64,000 nucleotides of DNA from Eggerthellaceae bacterium (GTDB lineage: Bacteria; Actinomycetota; Coriobacteriia; Coriobacteriales; Eggerthellaceae): positions 1 through 64,000 of the forward strand of contig JALCHN010000001.1 in the NCBI GenBank assembly GCA_022644775.1, written 5' to 3'. The position numbers and the translations under genes were made by a program. Every line of letters begins with the position of its first letter. Position 1 is the stretch's first letter. The notes under the pieces were generated by a model that saw nothing but the letters and a program-made list of their open reading frames with translations, did not search any database and was not told the DNA's origin. Positions 11,315-20,844 of the stretch are shown here, in pieces.

Positions 11315-11842
11315 TTAGTCACGTTCCTTCCAGCCGTAGATCTGGTTGACGGAAATGCCGCGACGCTCGCTGACGGCTTCGGGGCTTTCCATAGCCTGCA
11401 GACCGGCAGCAGTGGCCTTGACGACGTTCATGATGTTGTCGGAGCCCAGGGACTTGGCGAACACGTCCTTAACGCCGGCGAGTTCCATGACGGCACGAGC
11501 AGCGCCGCCGGCAATAACGCCGGTACCGGGGGTAGCGGGCTTGATGAGCACGCGGCCGGCACCGAATTCGCCAATGATGTCGTGCGGCAGGGTGCCTTCG
11601 GAAGTCAGAGGAACCTTGAACATGTTCTTCTTGGCATCCTCGACGCCCTTGCGGATGGCGACGGGCACTTCGAGCGACTTGCCCATGCCCACGCCGACGT
11701 TCCCGTTGCCGTCGCCCACCACGACGAGCGCGGTGAGGTTCATGCGGCGGCCGCCCTTGACGGTCTTGGAAACGCGATTGATGTAAACGACACGCTCCTG
11801 AAGTTCAGGGGCGCCCGACTGATGTTCTTGCTTACGAGCCAT
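11315..11842 (-). CDS. rpsE: 30S ribosomal protein S5
   Basis: Small-subunit protein of 175 residues near the decoding site and the mRNA entry. It has the S5 N-terminal domain ([18 protein letters not shown], then [12 protein letters not shown]-type strand as [17 protein letters not shown]) and the C-terminal domain ending in [13 protein letters not shown]. Spacing to rplR upstream is 12 bases. Confidence 0.98.
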   Translation of the reverse strand: MARKQEHQSGAPELQERVVYINRVSKTVKGGRRMNLTALVVVGDGNGNVGVGMGKSLEVPVAIRKGVEDAKKNMFKVPLTSEGTLPHDIIGEFGAGRVLIKPATPGTGVIAGGAARAVMELAGVKDVFAKSLGSDNIMNVVKATAAGLQAMESPEAVSERRGISVNQIYGWKERD

Positions 11843-11854
11843 TCTTACCCTCTC

Positions 11855-12223
11855 TTAGAATTTCAGGCCGGCTTCACGAGCACCGTCGGCAACAGCCTTG
11901 ATGCGACCGTGATACAGATTGCCACCGCGATCGAACACGACTTCGGTGATACCGGCAGCAGTTGCCTTCTTCCCGATGAGTTCGCCGATGACGGCAGCGC
12001 CTTCGACGTTGGCGCCGTTCTTGCCGGTCGCCTTGAACTCGGGGCCGAGGGTGGAAACTGCGCAGAGGGTCTTGCCCGCCACGTCGTCGATAACCTGAGC
12101 GTAGATGTTGGAGTTGCTGCGCGTGATGCACAGGCGCGGGCGCTCCGGCGTGCCGGAAACCTTGCCACGAACGCGAGTGTGACGGCGACGCAGACCAGCT
12201 TGCTTCTTCTGAAGCTTCTTCAT
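11855..12223 (-). CDS. rplR: 50S ribosomal protein L18
   Basis: 5S-rRNA-binding protein of 122 residues. The pattern [20 protein letters not shown] and [20 protein letters not shown] is typical. The ATG at 12223 follows GAAGGG at good spacing, so it is preferred over the GTG 15 bases upstream in the ORF track. Confidence 0.96.
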   Translation of the reverse strand: MKKLQKKQAGLRRRHTRVRGKVSGTPERPRLCITRSNSNIYAQVIDDVAGKTLCAVSTLGPEFKATGKNGANVEGAAVIGELIGKKATAAGITEVVFDRGGNLYHGRIKAVADGAREAGLKF

Positions 12224-12243
12224 ATCGTTTCCCTTCACTTTCG

Positions 12244-12786
12244 CTATTCGGACTTAGCGGCCTTGCCAAGCTTACGACGGACATGTTCGCCCTCGTAGCG
12301 GATACCCTTGCCCTTATAGGGTTCGGGCTTGCGCCAGGCGCGGACGTCGGCGGCCACCTGGCCGACCTGTTCCTTGCTGGGGCCCTTCACGAGGATTTCG
12401 GTCGCGCTCGGCACTTCGAAGGTAATGCCCGCGGGCGGTTCGATGACCACATCGTGGGAGAAACCGAGCTGAAGGTCGAGGTTCTTGCCCTTGAGCGCGG
12501 CACGGTAGCCGACGCCCACGAGCTCGAGCTTCTTGCTGTAGCCTTCGCTCACGCCGACGACCATGTTGTGGATCAGCGTGCGGGTAAGGCCGTGCAGGCT
12601 CTTGGCTTCACGGGAATCGTTAGGACGGGTGACGATGATTTCGTCGCCTTCCTGCTTGATCGTGAGGATCGGGCTGAAGCTGCGCGTCAGTTCGCCGAGC
12701 TTGCCCTTGGCGGTTACGGTAGAACCGTCGATGGTGACGTCGACACCCTGGGGGATGGCGACAGGCTGCTTACCAATACGAGACAT
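12244..12786 (-). CDS. rplF: 50S ribosomal protein L6
   Basis: Large-subunit protein of 180 residues with the two L6 repeats and C-terminal signature [19 protein letters not shown]. The start [17 protein letters not shown] is the family norm. It lies between rpsH and rplR with short gaps. Confidence 0.98.
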   Translation of the reverse strand: MSRIGKQPVAIPQGVDVTIDGSTVTAKGKLGELTRSFSPILTIKQEGDEIIVTRPNDSREAKSLHGLTRTLIHNMVVGVSEGYSKKLELVGVGYRAALKGKNLDLQLGFSHDVVIEPPAGITFEVPSATEILVKGPSKEQVGQVAADVRAWRKPEPYKGKGIRYEGEHVRRKLGKAAKSE

Positions 12787-12800
12787 CTATCGGCTCCCTT

Positions 12801-13199
12801 CTACCAGATGTAGGCGATGACTTCGCCGCCGATGCCCTTCTTGCGGGCATCGCGATCGGCCATAACGCCGTTCGACGTGGAAATGATTGCCGTGCCGAGG
12901 CCGCCCAGCACGCGGGGCAGCTCGTCCTTGCCGGCGTAGATGCGCAGGCCGGGCTTGCTAATGCGCTTGATGCCACGGATGGTGCGGGCCTTCTTCGGGC
13001 CGTACTTCAGCGTGATAACGAGGGTGTTGCGGGGCTCGGACTCTTCGATGTCGTAGCCGGCGATGTAGCCCTCTTCGCGCATAATGCGGGCGATTTCCAC
13101 GAGCTTCTTGCTCGTCGGCATCGACACCGTCTGATGACCGGCAGAATTAGCGTTACGCACGCGCGTAAGCATGTCTGCGATGGGGTCGTTCATGCTCAT
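12801..13199 (-). CDS. rpsH: 30S ribosomal protein S8
   Basis: Small-subunit assembly protein of 132 residues; in E. coli it also represses its own operon by binding mRNA at the rplX-rplE junction. N-terminal [13 protein letters not shown] and C-terminal [21 protein letters not shown] are diagnostic. The first ATG (13199) follows AAAGGAG; a second ATG lies two codons in. Confidence 0.98.
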   Translation of the reverse strand: MSMNDPIADMLTRVRNANSAGHQTVSMPTSKKLVEIARIMREEGYIAGYDIEESEPRNTLVITLKYGPKKARTIRGIKRISKPGLRIYAGKDELPRVLGGLGTAIISTSNGVMADRDARKKGIGGEVIAYIW

Positions 13200-13236
13200 G
13201 TGTTTCTCCTTTGGTTCGTGATGAATCGAGAATGCG

Positions 13237-13265
13237 GTTCACGTGAGCCCGTAGCCCACGTGCCT
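13237..13265 (-). repeat. CACGTG pair forming a hairpin in the rpsZ-rpsH gap
   Basis: Two CACGTG palindromes 11 bases apart (13240-13245 and 13257-13262) can pair as a hairpin in the 107-base gap between rpsZ and rpsH. No T-run follows. Function unknown. Confidence 0.35.
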
Positions 13266-13306
13266 TCATTAACGACACACCCAACGTGGATCGGTCGTGC
13301 CTGGAA

Positions 13307-13492
13307 CTACCAGGAGGACTTGGTCACGCCGGGAAGTTCGCCCTTGTTCGCCAGCTCGCGCAGGCACACGCGGCACAGGCCGAACTTGCGGTAGTACGCA
13401 CGGGGGCGACCGCAACGGGTGCAGCGATTGTGCTGACGCGTCGAGAACTTCGGCTCGCGCTTCGACTTGGCGATCATCGATTTCTTAGCCAT
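13307..13492 (-). CDS. rpsZ: 30S ribosomal protein S14, zinc-binding (type Z)
   Basis: The 61-residue C+ form of S14: [20 protein letters not shown] has the four cysteines of the zinc site. The longer zinc-free S14 paralog that some genomes carry for zinc shortage is not in this window. It lies in its normal place between rplE and rpsH, but the gap to rpsH is 107 bases. Confidence 0.97.
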   Translation of the reverse strand: MAKKSMIAKSKREPKFSTRQHNRCTRCGRPRAYYRKFGLCRVCLRELANKGELPGVTKSSW

Positions 13493-13535
13493 TAAATCCT
13501 TCTTTCTTTACCTCACTCGATGAGAGTGCAGTTGC

Positions 13536-14081
13536 TTAATCCTTAAACGGGAAGCCCAGGGCGTCGAACAGAGCCTTGGCGCTGCCGTCATCTTCAGCAG
13601 TGGTGACGAAGGTGATATCCATACCACGGGTGCGATCGATCTTTTCGTAGTCGATCTCGGGGAAGATGAGCTGTTCGGTGATACCGAGGGTGTAGTTACC
13701 GCGACCGTCGAAAGACGTGGACGGGATACCGCGGAAGTCGCGCACGCGCGGCAGAGCGATGGCCAGCAGGCGATCCAGGAACTCCCACATGCGGTCGCCG
13801 CGCAGGGTCACCTTGCAGCCGATCGGCTGACCGGCGCGTACGTGGAAGCCGGCGATGGACTTCTTGGCGCGGCAGATCATGGGCTGCTGGCCGGTGATCT
13901 GGCGCATGTCGGCCACGGCGGCATCGAGCAGCTTGGCGTCGCCGGAGGCAGCGCCCACGCCCATGTTCACAACGATCTTTTCCAGACGCGGAACCTGGTT
14001 GATGTTCTGGATCGACAGCTCTTTTTCGAGCTTGGAGACGATCTCGTTCTTGTACTTTTCCTTCAGACGAGGAGCAGTCAT
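13536..14081 (-). CDS. rplE: 50S ribosomal protein L5
   Basis: 5S-rRNA-binding protein of 181 residues. Family signs: [49 protein letters not shown] and [18 protein letters not shown]. The ATG at 14081 follows GAAGGA; the ORF-track start adds 21 residues that do not fit. The 119 bases before it hold three consecutive hairpins. Confidence 0.97.
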   Translation of the reverse strand: MTAPRLKEKYKNEIVSKLEKELSIQNINQVPRLEKIVVNMGVGAASGDAKLLDAAVADMRQITGQQPMICRAKKSIAGFHVRAGQPIGCKVTLRGDRMWEFLDRLLAIALPRVRDFRGIPSTSFDGRGNYTLGITEQLIFPEIDYEKIDRTRGMDITFVTTAEDDGSAKALFDALGFPFKD

Positions 14082-14105
14082 CTTGCATTCCTTCCGATGA
14101 TTTGA

Positions 14106-14187
14106 ACGTAGGATTTCCGACCCTACGTCCCTTGCAATCTGCAAGGGTCATGGCAAAACCTGCCCGCACAGGGCGGACAGGTTTTGC
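14106..14187 (-). promoter_or_regulatory. Three consecutive hairpins in the rplX-rplE leader
   Basis: Perfect stems lie one after another: ACGTAGG/CCTACGT (14106-14128), CCCTTGCA/TGCAAGGG (14129-14147) and GCAAAACCTG/CAGGTTTTGC (14153-14187). The last has A/T-rich stem ends like a bidirectional terminator. In E. coli the S8 repressor site lies at this same junction, so an autoregulatory or attenuation role is possible. No S8 binding motif was verified. Confidence 0.55.
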
Positions 14188-14200
14188 AAACTAGGATACT

Positions 14201-14518
14201 TTAATCGATATCGGCGCCGCACTTCTTGCAAACGCGAATCTTCTTACCATCTTCACGCTTGATGGCAACGCGGGTCGGCTTGCCGCACTTGGGGCAGACC
14301 AGCATCACGTTGGACACGTGGATGGGAGCCTCGACGTGGGTCAGGCCGCCCTGGGGGTTGGCCTGCGTGGGATGCAGGGCCTTGGTGACCACGTTGACCT
14401 TTTCGACCACGACGCGCTCTTTCTGGGGAAGCGCACGGATCACGGTGGATTCAACGCCCTTGTCTTTACCGGCGAGGACCTTGACCTTATCGCCCTTCTT
14501 GATTTTCATCTTTGCCAT
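14201..14518 (-). CDS. rplX: 50S ribosomal protein L24
   Basis: Assembly-initiator protein of 105 residues with the KOW motif at the N-terminus ([15 protein letters not shown]). It also has a C-terminal pair of CxxC motifs ([11 protein letters not shown] and CKKCGADID), as in many Gram-positive and actinobacterial L24 proteins, so it probably binds zinc. Confidence 0.97.
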   Translation of the reverse strand: MAKMKIKKGDKVKVLAGKDKGVESTVIRALPQKERVVVEKVNVVTKALHPTQANPQGGLTHVEAPIHVSNVMLVCPKCGKPTRVAIKREDGKKIRVCKKCGADID

Positions 14519-14532
14519 TGCTCTTCCCTCCT

Positions 14533-14901
14533 CTACAGCGTTTCAGGTGCCAGAGACACGATCTTCATGTACTTCTTGTCGCGCAGCTCGCGAGCGACGG
14601 GCCCGAAGATACGGGTGCCGCGGGGCTCGCCGTTGGCATCGACCAGCACGCAGGCGTTCTGGTCGAACTTGATGTAGCTGCCGTCGGCGCGACGCACTTC
14701 CTTCTTCTCGCGAACGACCACGGCGCGGACGACTTCGCCCTTCTTCACCTGACCGCTGGGAATCGCTTCTTGCACGGCGCAGATGATAACGTCGCCAAGA
14801 CCCGCGTAACGGCGCTTGGAGCCGCCCAGGACCTTGATGCAACGCACCTTGCGCGCGCCGGAGTTGTCGGCCACCGCGAGCATGGTTTGCATTTGAATCA
14901 T
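14533..14901 (-). CDS. rplN: 50S ribosomal protein L14
   Basis: Large-subunit protein of 122 residues at the subunit interface. [20 protein letters not shown] and [14 protein letters not shown] are diagnostic. It lies 37 bases after rpsQ and 14 bases before rplX. Confidence 0.98.
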   Translation of the reverse strand: MIQMQTMLAVADNSGARKVRCIKVLGGSKRRYAGLGDVIICAVQEAIPSGQVKKGEVVRAVVVREKKEVRRADGSYIKFDQNACVLVDANGEPRGTRIFGPVARELRDKKYMKIVSLAPETL

Positions 14902-14938
14902 TGCTTAAACCTTCCTTACGAATAGTCTTGCGAGAAGA

Positions 14939-15199
14939 CTATTTGGCCTTTTCCACGATCTCGATGAGGCGCCAGCGCTTCATCTTCGACAGAGGACGGG
15001 TTTCCATGATGCGGACGGTATCGCCGACGCCGGCTTCGTTGTTCTCGTCATGCGCATGGAACTTCTTCGTGGTGGTGATCATCTTGCCGTAAACGGGGTG
15101 CGGCTTGCGCTCGCGGACCGTCACGACGATGGTCTTGTCGCCAGAATTGCTCGTCACGATGCCCTGGCGAACTTTGCGAGAGTTGCGTTCTTCGCTCAT
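14939..15199 (-). CDS. rpsQ: 30S ribosomal protein S17
   Basis: Primary 16S-rRNA-binding protein of 86 residues, OB fold. [18 protein letters not shown] and the [19 protein letters not shown] segment are typical. It follows rpmC in the usual order. Confidence 0.98.
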   Translation of the reverse strand: MSEERNSRKVRQGIVTSNSGDKTIVVTVRERKPHPVYGKMITTTKKFHAHDENNEAGVGDTVRIMETRPLSKMKRWRLIEIVEKAK

Positions 15200-15228
15200 T
15201 CTTCTCTCAAATCCTTTCAGTTCGCGCT

Positions 15229-15423
15229 CTACGCAGAGAGCTCACGGGCACGCATCTCGGTCTGGATGCGGGCGATGTCCTTCTTGACCTGCTTCACACG
15301 GGCCGTGTTGTCGAGCTGGCTCGTAGCCATCTGGAAGCGCAGGTTGAACAGCTCGGCACGAGCTTCCTTCAGCTTGGCCTGCAAATCGTCGGCGGAAAGT
15401 TCGCGGATTTCACTTGCCTTCAT
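15229..15423 (-). CDS. rpmC: 50S ribosomal protein L29
   Basis: Small helical protein of 64 residues near the exit tunnel. [20 protein letters not shown] and [19 protein letters not shown] fit the family. Its ATG overlaps the rplP stop (TAATG), a sign of coupled translation. The longer ORF in the track runs into rplP and is not used. Confidence 0.97.
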   Translation of the reverse strand: MKASEIRELSADDLQAKLKEARAELFNLRFQMATSQLDNTARVKQVKKDIARIQTEMRARELSA

Positions 15424-15845
15424 TATTCCTGGCCCTCCGTTTCCTTCGTGACGATCTTGCACTTGATCGGAAGCTTGTTGATAGCGAGGCGCAGAGCTTC
15501 CTTGGCGGTCGCTTCGTCGACGCCGCCGACCTCGAACATGATGCGGCCGGGCTTGACAACGGCGACCCAACCTTCGGGGTTGCCCTTACCGGAACCCATG
15601 CGGGTTTCGGCCGGCTTGTTGGTGATCGGCTTGTCGGGGAAGATCGTGATCCAGACCTTGCCGCCGCGCTTGAGGTAACGGGTGATGGCCACACGAGCGG
15701 CCTCGATCTGGCGGTTGGTGATCCAGTGGGCTTCGAGAGCCTGGATGCCGTACTCGCCGTAGTTCAGACGCGTACCGCCCTTTGCATGGCCCTTCATGGA
15801 GCCACGCTGCACCTTACGATGCTTTACACGCTTAGGTACGAGCAT
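15423..15845 (-). CDS. rplP: 50S ribosomal protein L16
   Basis: Large-subunit protein of 140 residues near the A and P sites. [20 protein letters not shown] and [20 protein letters not shown] are diagnostic. It starts directly after the rpsC stop and its stop overlaps the rpmC start. Confidence 0.98.
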   Translation of the reverse strand: MLVPKRVKHRKVQRGSMKGHAKGGTRLNYGEYGIQALEAHWITNRQIEAARVAITRYLKRGGKVWITIFPDKPITNKPAETRMGSGKGNPEGWVAVVKPGRIMFEVGGVDEATAKEALRLAINKLPIKCKIVTKETEGQE

Positions 15846-16553
<708 letters not shown>

Positions 16554-16556
16554 GTG

Positions 16557-16901
16557 TTATGCCTCCTCTCGGGTGGAAACGATGATAGTGATGTGGCTCG
16601 TGCGCTTGCGGATGCGAGCCGCGGCGCCCTTGGCGCGCGGACGGATGCGCTTGAGCGTGGGGCCCTCGTCGACGAACGCGGCCTTGACGACCAGGTTGTT
16701 GCCGTTGAGGTGCTCGTTGTGCTCAGCGTTGGCAACCGCGGAATTGAGCGTCTTCTCGACGGTTTCGGCGATAGCGCGGTTGGTGAACGCGAGGATCTCG
16801 CGGGCCTGCACGACGGACTTGCCGCGAATCTGATCGACTACGATACGGGCCTTGCGAGGAGAGACGCGTACGTAACGAGCAACAGCTTTAGCTTCTGCCA
16901 T
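16557..16901 (-). CDS. rplV: 50S ribosomal protein L22
   Basis: Tunnel-lining protein of 114 residues. [20 protein letters not shown] and the C-terminal [13 protein letters not shown] strand fit the family, including the long loop that reaches the tunnel. The ATG at 16901 is preferred over a TTG three codons upstream. Confidence 0.97.
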   Translation of the reverse strand: MAEAKAVARYVRVSPRKARIVVDQIRGKSVVQAREILAFTNRAIAETVEKTLNSAVANAEHNEHLNGNNLVVKAAFVDEGPTLKRIRPRAKGAAARIRKRTSHITIIVSTREEA

Positions 16902-16920
16902 TGTGTTCAACTCTCCTTAC

Positions 16921-17187
16921 TTATTTATCTTTGCGGGCATGGCCCTTGAAGGTGCGGGACGGGGCGAATTCGCCGAGCTTATGGCCGACCATGGATTCGG
17001 TGATGTAGACCGGCACATGCTTGCGACCATCGTGAACGGCGATCGTGTGACCCACCATTTCGGGGAAGATCGTGCTGGAACGAGACCAGGTCTTCACGAC
17101 ATCCTTGGTGCCTGCTTCATTCATTGCGTCGATGCGCTGAAGAAGGCGCGGTTCCACAAAGGGACCCTTTTTCAAACTTCTGCTCAC
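16921..17187 (-). CDS. rpsS: 30S ribosomal protein S19
   Basis: Small-subunit head protein of 88 residues. [31 protein letters not shown] and [16 protein letters not shown] are diagnostic. It sits between rplB and rplV as usual. Confidence 0.98.
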   Translation of the reverse strand: MSRSLKKGPFVEPRLLQRIDAMNEAGTKDVVKTWSRSSTIFPEMVGHTIAVHDGRKHVPVYITESMVGHKLGEFAPSRTFKGHARKDK

Positions 17188-17209
17188 ATTTACTCCTTAT
17201 GCGCTCAGG

Positions 17210-18040
17210 CTACTTCTTGCGACGACGAATGATCAGGCGACTCGAAGGCTTCTTCGGGTTGCGGGTGCGATGGCCCTTGGTAGGCACGCCCCACGGAGAA
17301 ACGGGATGACGACCGGAGGTCTTGTTCTTGCCTTCGCCACCGCCATGGGGATGGTCGACCGGGTTCATAACAGTACCGCGGACGGTCGGACGGACGCCCA
17401 TCCAACGCTTGCGGCCGGCCTTGCCGATCTTGATGTTGGAGTGCTCGGCATTGCCCACTTCGCCGATCGTGGCGCGGCAGGTGACGAGCACGCGGCGCAT
17501 TTCGGAAGACGGCATGCGCAGAATCGCGTACTTGCCTTCCTTGCCCATCAGCTGGATGCTCGTGCCGGCGGAGCGGGCGATCGCAGCGCCCTTGCCCGGC
17601 TGGAGCTCGACGGCATGGATGAGCGTACCGACGGGGATGGAGGACAGCGGCAGAGCGTTGCCCGGCTTGATATCGGCATCAGGACCGGAGACGACGGTGT
17701 CGCCGACCTTGAGGCCGCGAGGATACAGGATGTAGCGCTTCTCGCCATCGGCGTAGTGCAGAAGCGCGATGCGCGCGCTACGGTTCGGGTCGTATTCGAC
17801 CGTGGCAACCTTGGCGGGCACGCCGTCCTTGTTGCGCTTGAAGTCGATGATACGGTAACGACGCTTGGCGCCGCCGCCCTGATGACGCGTCGTGATGCGA
17901 CCGTAGTTGTTGCGGCCTGCCTTCTTCGGCAGAGGCGTGAGCAACGACTTCTCCGGCTTGTCGCAGGTGATTTCCGCGAAGTCGGAAACCGTCTGGAAGC
18001 GACGACCGGGGCTGGTCGGCTTGAACTGCTTGACTCCCAT
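17210..18040 (-). CDS. rplB: 50S ribosomal protein L2
   Basis: Large-subunit protein of 276 residues next to the peptidyl transferase centre. It has [40 protein letters not shown] and the conserved [23 protein letters not shown]. Normally rplW precedes it by a few bases; here 1.9 kb and an opposite-strand gene lie between. It is therefore the first gene of a separate transcript with its own TATAAT promoter and a leader of about 120 bases. Confidence 0.98.
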   Translation of the reverse strand: MGVKQFKPTSPGRRFQTVSDFAEITCDKPEKSLLTPLPKKAGRNNYGRITTRHQGGGAKRRYRIIDFKRNKDGVPAKVATVEYDPNRSARIALLHYADGEKRYILYPRGLKVGDTVVSGPDADIKPGNALPLSSIPVGTLIHAVELQPGKGAAIARSAGTSIQLMGKEGKYAILRMPSSEMRRVLVTCRATIGEVGNAEHSNIKIGKAGRKRWMGVRPTVRGTVMNPVDHPHGGGEGKNKTSGRHPVSPWGVPTKGHRTRNPKKPSSRLIIRRRKK

Positions 18041-18121
18041 TCAAATTCCTTTCTGTCTCTGTGGCTTCCGATCGCCGCTTAACCGTGGCCGGGAGAACCT
18101 CGGTTTACGACTCCGGTTGAA

Positions 18122-18148
18122 CCACGCGCCCGGGTGTATCCATAACCC
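18122..18148 (-). promoter_or_regulatory. Shared leader element, copy 1 (rplB leader)
   Basis: Minus strand: GGGTTATGGATACACCCGGG then CGCGTGG. An almost identical sequence (copy 2, 24997-25022) lies upstream of rpsL. Without the leading GGGT, 19 of 22 bases match. It begins about 18 bases downstream of the rplB -10 box, so it should be in the transcript. Function unknown. Confidence 0.6.
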
Positions 18149-18166
18149 ATTTAGACGCAGAAAAGA

Positions 18167-18195
18167 ATTATATCCACTTGGGGGTAGACAAACAA
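18167..18195 (-). promoter_or_regulatory. Promoter of the rplB-secY transcript
   Basis: Perfect -10 TATAAT (18167-18172) with TTGTTT (18190-18195) exactly 17 bp upstream on the minus strand. The start point would be near 18160, giving a leader of about 120 bases. It supplies the promoter that rplB needs after the operon was split. Confidence 0.75.
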
Positions 18196-18256
18196 GGGAA
18201 TTTGAGCTTTCGCCGATCGCCCATACAACACCCACAATTAGCCCGGTGCCGCAGAG

Positions 18257-18262
18257 TATGAT
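18257..18262 (+). promoter_or_regulatory. Candidate -10 box of the glycosyltransferase gene (leaderless start)
   Basis: TATGAT ends 8 bases before the ATG at 18270, which places the expected start point on the A of the start codon. No Shine-Dalgarno sequence is visible, which fits a leaderless mRNA. The -35 is not clear. Confidence 0.45.
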
Positions 18263-18269
18263 ACCACCT

Positions 18270-19745
18270 ATGGAAAATTCCTCCCCCGCAAAGAACGATT
18301 CGCGCGCCGCCGACGCGCACCGCCTTGGCCCCGAAGCTCTGGGCGCCGAGGATCTGCGCGTATTCGAGGAGATCGAGGCCTGGCGCAAGGGCGAGAGCAC
18401 CGCCGACGACGAGAAGATGAAGGCGGCCTACCACGTGGACAAGGAGCTCGCCTTCCGCGACTCCTACCAACCGCCCCACCCCACCATCCTGATTCTTCAT
18501 GCCTCGGTGGGGTCGGGCCACCGCAGCGCGGCGATCGCCATCGCCCAGGAGCTCTGCGACCTGCGCGACCGCCAGCTGCCCGCCTTCCCCGACGGCCGCC
18601 CGCTCGACCCCGGCACGCGCGTGGTCGTATCCGACATCTTGGCCTGGGGCGACCACGTCTTCGACGGCAACAAGACCGCGACAAGTTTCACGGGCAAAAC
18701 GCGCCCCCTCTACGACCTCACCTGGCGCTACACCTTCACGGGCCGGGCTCTGTGGGGACAGGGGACCTTCCTTAACTACGTCATGTGGCGCAAGTTCACC
18801 CGCTACATCGGCCACATCAAGCCGCTCGCCGTAATCGCCACCCACATCATGGGAGCCAACATGGCCGCCGGCGCGCGCACGATCTGCAAGCAGAGCTACC
18901 CGCTCGTCTGCGTGCCCACCGACTACGAAACGGAAGGCCTGTGGCCCCACAAGGCCGCCGACGTCTTCTGCGTGGGCAACGAATCGATGGCCGAGACTCT
19001 GCGCGCCCGCCACATCGCCGACGAGAGGATCCGCATCACCGGCATCCCCACGCGCATCGATTTCCGCCGCTCCTACGACACCGCCCAGGTGCGCGAGCGC
19101 TTCGGCCTGCCCGCCGACAAGAAGATCGTGCTCGCGTTAGCCGGCGCCACCCTCCCCCAGCCCTACGTGATCTTCCGCCAGACGCTCGAGACGGTGATCC
19201 CCGCGTTCGCCGACCATCCCGACCTGCACCTGGTCATGGTCTGCGGCAAGGATGCCGACTACACGGCCCACGTGCGGGACCTGTGCGCAGAGCACGGGCT
19301 TGCAAACGTCACCGTGCTCGAGTACGTGAACGGCATGGCCTCCCTCATGGCCGCAAGCGACGTGATCGTCACGAAATCGGGAGGGCTCACCGTGACCGAA
19401 TGCCTCGTGTCGAGTACGCCGATGATCTTGGTGGGGCGCGCCTACGGCCAGGAGAAGGTCAACGTCAACATGCTCACCAACGCCGGTGCCGCCATCCACG
19501 TGACGACGGCCCGCGAGCTCGTCAGCCAGATCGACCTCATCGACCGCCACCCCGAGCGCCTGTCGTCGATGGTGGTCAACGCCAACCTCCTGCGCCGCCC
19601 CAACGCCGCCCACGACATCGCCCGGACCACCCTTGAGCTCACCGCTCTGCCCGCCGACAAGGTGCAGCACGTGGTCGTGACCAAGAAGCTGGCCTGGACC
19701 CTCTTCAACTTCTACTGGGGCGACAAGCCCGCCCACATCCGCTAA
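18270..19745 (+). CDS. MGDG-synthase/UgtP-like glycosyltransferase (GT28 family)
   Basis: A 491-residue enzyme of the type that transfers a sugar from a nucleotide sugar to diacylglycerol, working at the inner face of the membrane. After a polar 70-residue N-terminus comes the MGDG-synthase domain with ILHASVGSGHRSAAIAIAQE and THIMGANMAAGA, then the GT28 C-terminal domain with GIPTRIDF, LALAGATLPQ, ADYTAHVRDLC and VTKSGGLTVTECLVSSTPMI, the nucleotide-sugar site. Making glycolipids is known for the family; the actual lipid and sugar are not shown. It sits inside the ribosomal cluster on the opposite strand, divergent from rplB and convergent with rplW. An in-frame ATG four codons upstream is an alternative start. 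Confidence 0.85.
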   Translation: MENSSPAKNDSRAADAHRLGPEALGAEDLRVFEEIEAWRKGESTADDEKMKAAYHVDKELAFRDSYQPPHPTILILHASVGSGHRSAAIAIAQELCDLRDRQLPAFPDGRPLDPGTRVVVSDILAWGDHVFDGNKTATSFTGKTRPLYDLTWRYTFTGRALWGQGTFLNYVMWRKFTRYIGHIKPLAVIATHIMGANMAAGARTICKQSYPLVCVPTDYETEGLWPHKAADVFCVGNESMAETLRARHIADERIRITGIPTRIDFRRSYDTAQVRERFGLPADKKIVLALAGATLPQPYVIFRQTLETVIPAFADHPDLHLVMVCGKDADYTAHVRDLCAEHGLANVTVLEYVNGMASLMAASDVIVTKSGGLTVTECLVSSTPMILVGRAYGQEKVNVNMLTNAGAAIHVTTARELVSQIDLIDRHPERLSSMVVNANLLRRPNAAHDIARTTLELTALPADKVQHVVVTKKLAWTLFNFYWGDKPAHIR

Positions 19746-19791
19746 CCACAGCCAGCCCCTCTCGCGGGCAGCCCGCAGAGCGCCGCCGCAC

Positions 19792-19825
19792 GGCCCCGTA
19801 CCCCAAGAGGGCCGGGGCCTTTTTG
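19792..19825 (+). terminator. Terminator of the glycosyltransferase gene
   Basis: Stem GGCCCCG / CGGGGCC with a 14-base loop followed by TTTTT on the plus strand, about 47 bases after the stop. Confidence 0.75.
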
Positions 19826-19863
19826 TATGGGCGCCCAGCCCCGGCCCCCATACAAAAAGGCCC
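19815..19863. repeat. 17 bp perfect inverted repeat joining two convergent terminators
   Basis: GGGCCTTTTTGTATGGG (19815-19831) and its exact reverse complement (19847-19863) flank a 15-base loop. Each arm holds the T-run of the terminator on its own side, so the two convergent terminators are mirror images joined by a third large hairpin. Confidence 0.7.
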
Positions 19864-19885
19864 GCTGCACGGGGCAGCGGGCCTT
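19852..19885 (-). terminator. Strong terminator after rplW
   Basis: Perfect 12 bp stem AAGGCCCGCTGC / GCAGCGGGCCTT with a 5-base loop, then TTTTTGTA on the minus strand. It ends the rpsL-rplW transcript before the glycosyltransferase gene and so cuts the classical S10 operon. Confidence 0.88.
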
Positions 19886-19908
19886 ACGCGATTCAGAAGG
19901 GAATCGTC

Positions 19909-20196
19909 TTAGTTGGCGGCGAACAGCTCGATGGAGTCGCCTTCCGCCAGCGTCACCATAGCCTTCTTCCAGCTACGGGTCTTGCCGACGCTCGTGCGCA
20001 CGCGCTTGGGCTTCGGCTTGACGTTCAAGGTGTTCACCTTGACGACCTTGACGTCGAAGAGCTCTTCGACGGCCTTGGCGATTTCGACCTTGTTCGAGGT
20101 CTTGGCCACTTCGAAGGTGTAGACGTTGTCGGCCATACGGTCATAGCTATGCTCAGAGATGACCGGACGGATGATCACTTCGCGAGGATCCTTCAT
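19909..20196 (-). CDS. rplW: 50S ribosomal protein L23
   Basis: Protein of 95 residues at the tunnel exit, the docking site for trigger factor and SRP. VIIRPVISEHSYDRMADNVY and FDVKVVKVNTLNVKPKPKRV are typical. It is the last gene of the rpsL transcript and is followed by a strong terminator rather than by rplB. Confidence 0.97.
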   Translation of the reverse strand: MKDPREVIIRPVISEHSYDRMADNVYTFEVAKTSNKVEIAKAVEELFDVKVVKVNTLNVKPKPKRVRTSVGKTRSWKKAMVTLAEGDSIELFAAN

Positions 20197-20820
20197 TTAT
20201 GCGAGCACCTCCTCGATGCGGGCCAGGGCGTCGGCGGTGAAGACGAGCGCCTTGTTGTTAATCAAATCGTACGCGTTGGATTCCGCCACGGGGATGATTT
20301 CCACGCCCGGGATGTTGCGGAAGGACAGGTACGCGTTCACGTCGTCGTTGGCAACGACGACGGTCGTGCGGCCTTCGATGCCCAGAGCCTTGAGGACCGC
20401 CACGGCGTCCTTGGTCTTCGGGGCTTCAAAGCCGAAGGTGTCGACCACGTAGAGCTCGCCGTCGGCAAGCTTGGCGGACAGGGCGCTGCGCATGGCCAGC
20501 TTCACGACCTTGTTGTTCACGCGGTAGGCGTAGGAACGGTTGTGAGGACCGAACACGGTCGCGCCGCCGACCCAGTGGGGTGCGCGGATAGAGCCCTGGC
20601 GCGCATGGCCGGTGCCCTTCTGGCGCCACGGCTTCTTGCCGCCGCCACGGACTTCGCTGCGGGTACGGGTCTCGTGAGAGCCCTGACGCCACGACGCACG
20701 CTGAGCACGAACGACTTCGTGCATCACGTGAATGTTCGGCTCGATACCGAACACGTCGGCGTTGAGGTCGCGCGATTCGACCTTCTCGCCGCTGGCGTTC
20801 TTCACTTCGATATTTGCCAT
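20197..20820 (-). CDS. rplD: 50S ribosomal protein L4
   Basis: Tunnel-constriction protein of 207 residues; in E. coli it also represses the S10 operon. [38 protein letters not shown] and [17 protein letters not shown] mark the family, including the loop that lines the tunnel. rplW starts directly after its stop. Confidence 0.98.
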   Translation of the reverse strand: MANIEVKNASGEKVESRDLNADVFGIEPNIHVMHEVVRAQRASWRQGSHETRTRSEVRGGGKKPWRQKGTGHARQGSIRAPHWVGGATVFGPHNRSYAYRVNNKVVKLAMRSALSAKLADGELYVVDTFGFEAPKTKDAVAVLKALGIEGRTTVVVANDDVNAYLSFRNIPGVEIIPVAESNAYDLINNKALVFTADALARIEEVLA

Positions 20821-20844
20821 AATCTTTTAAACTCCTCGGGGTTC

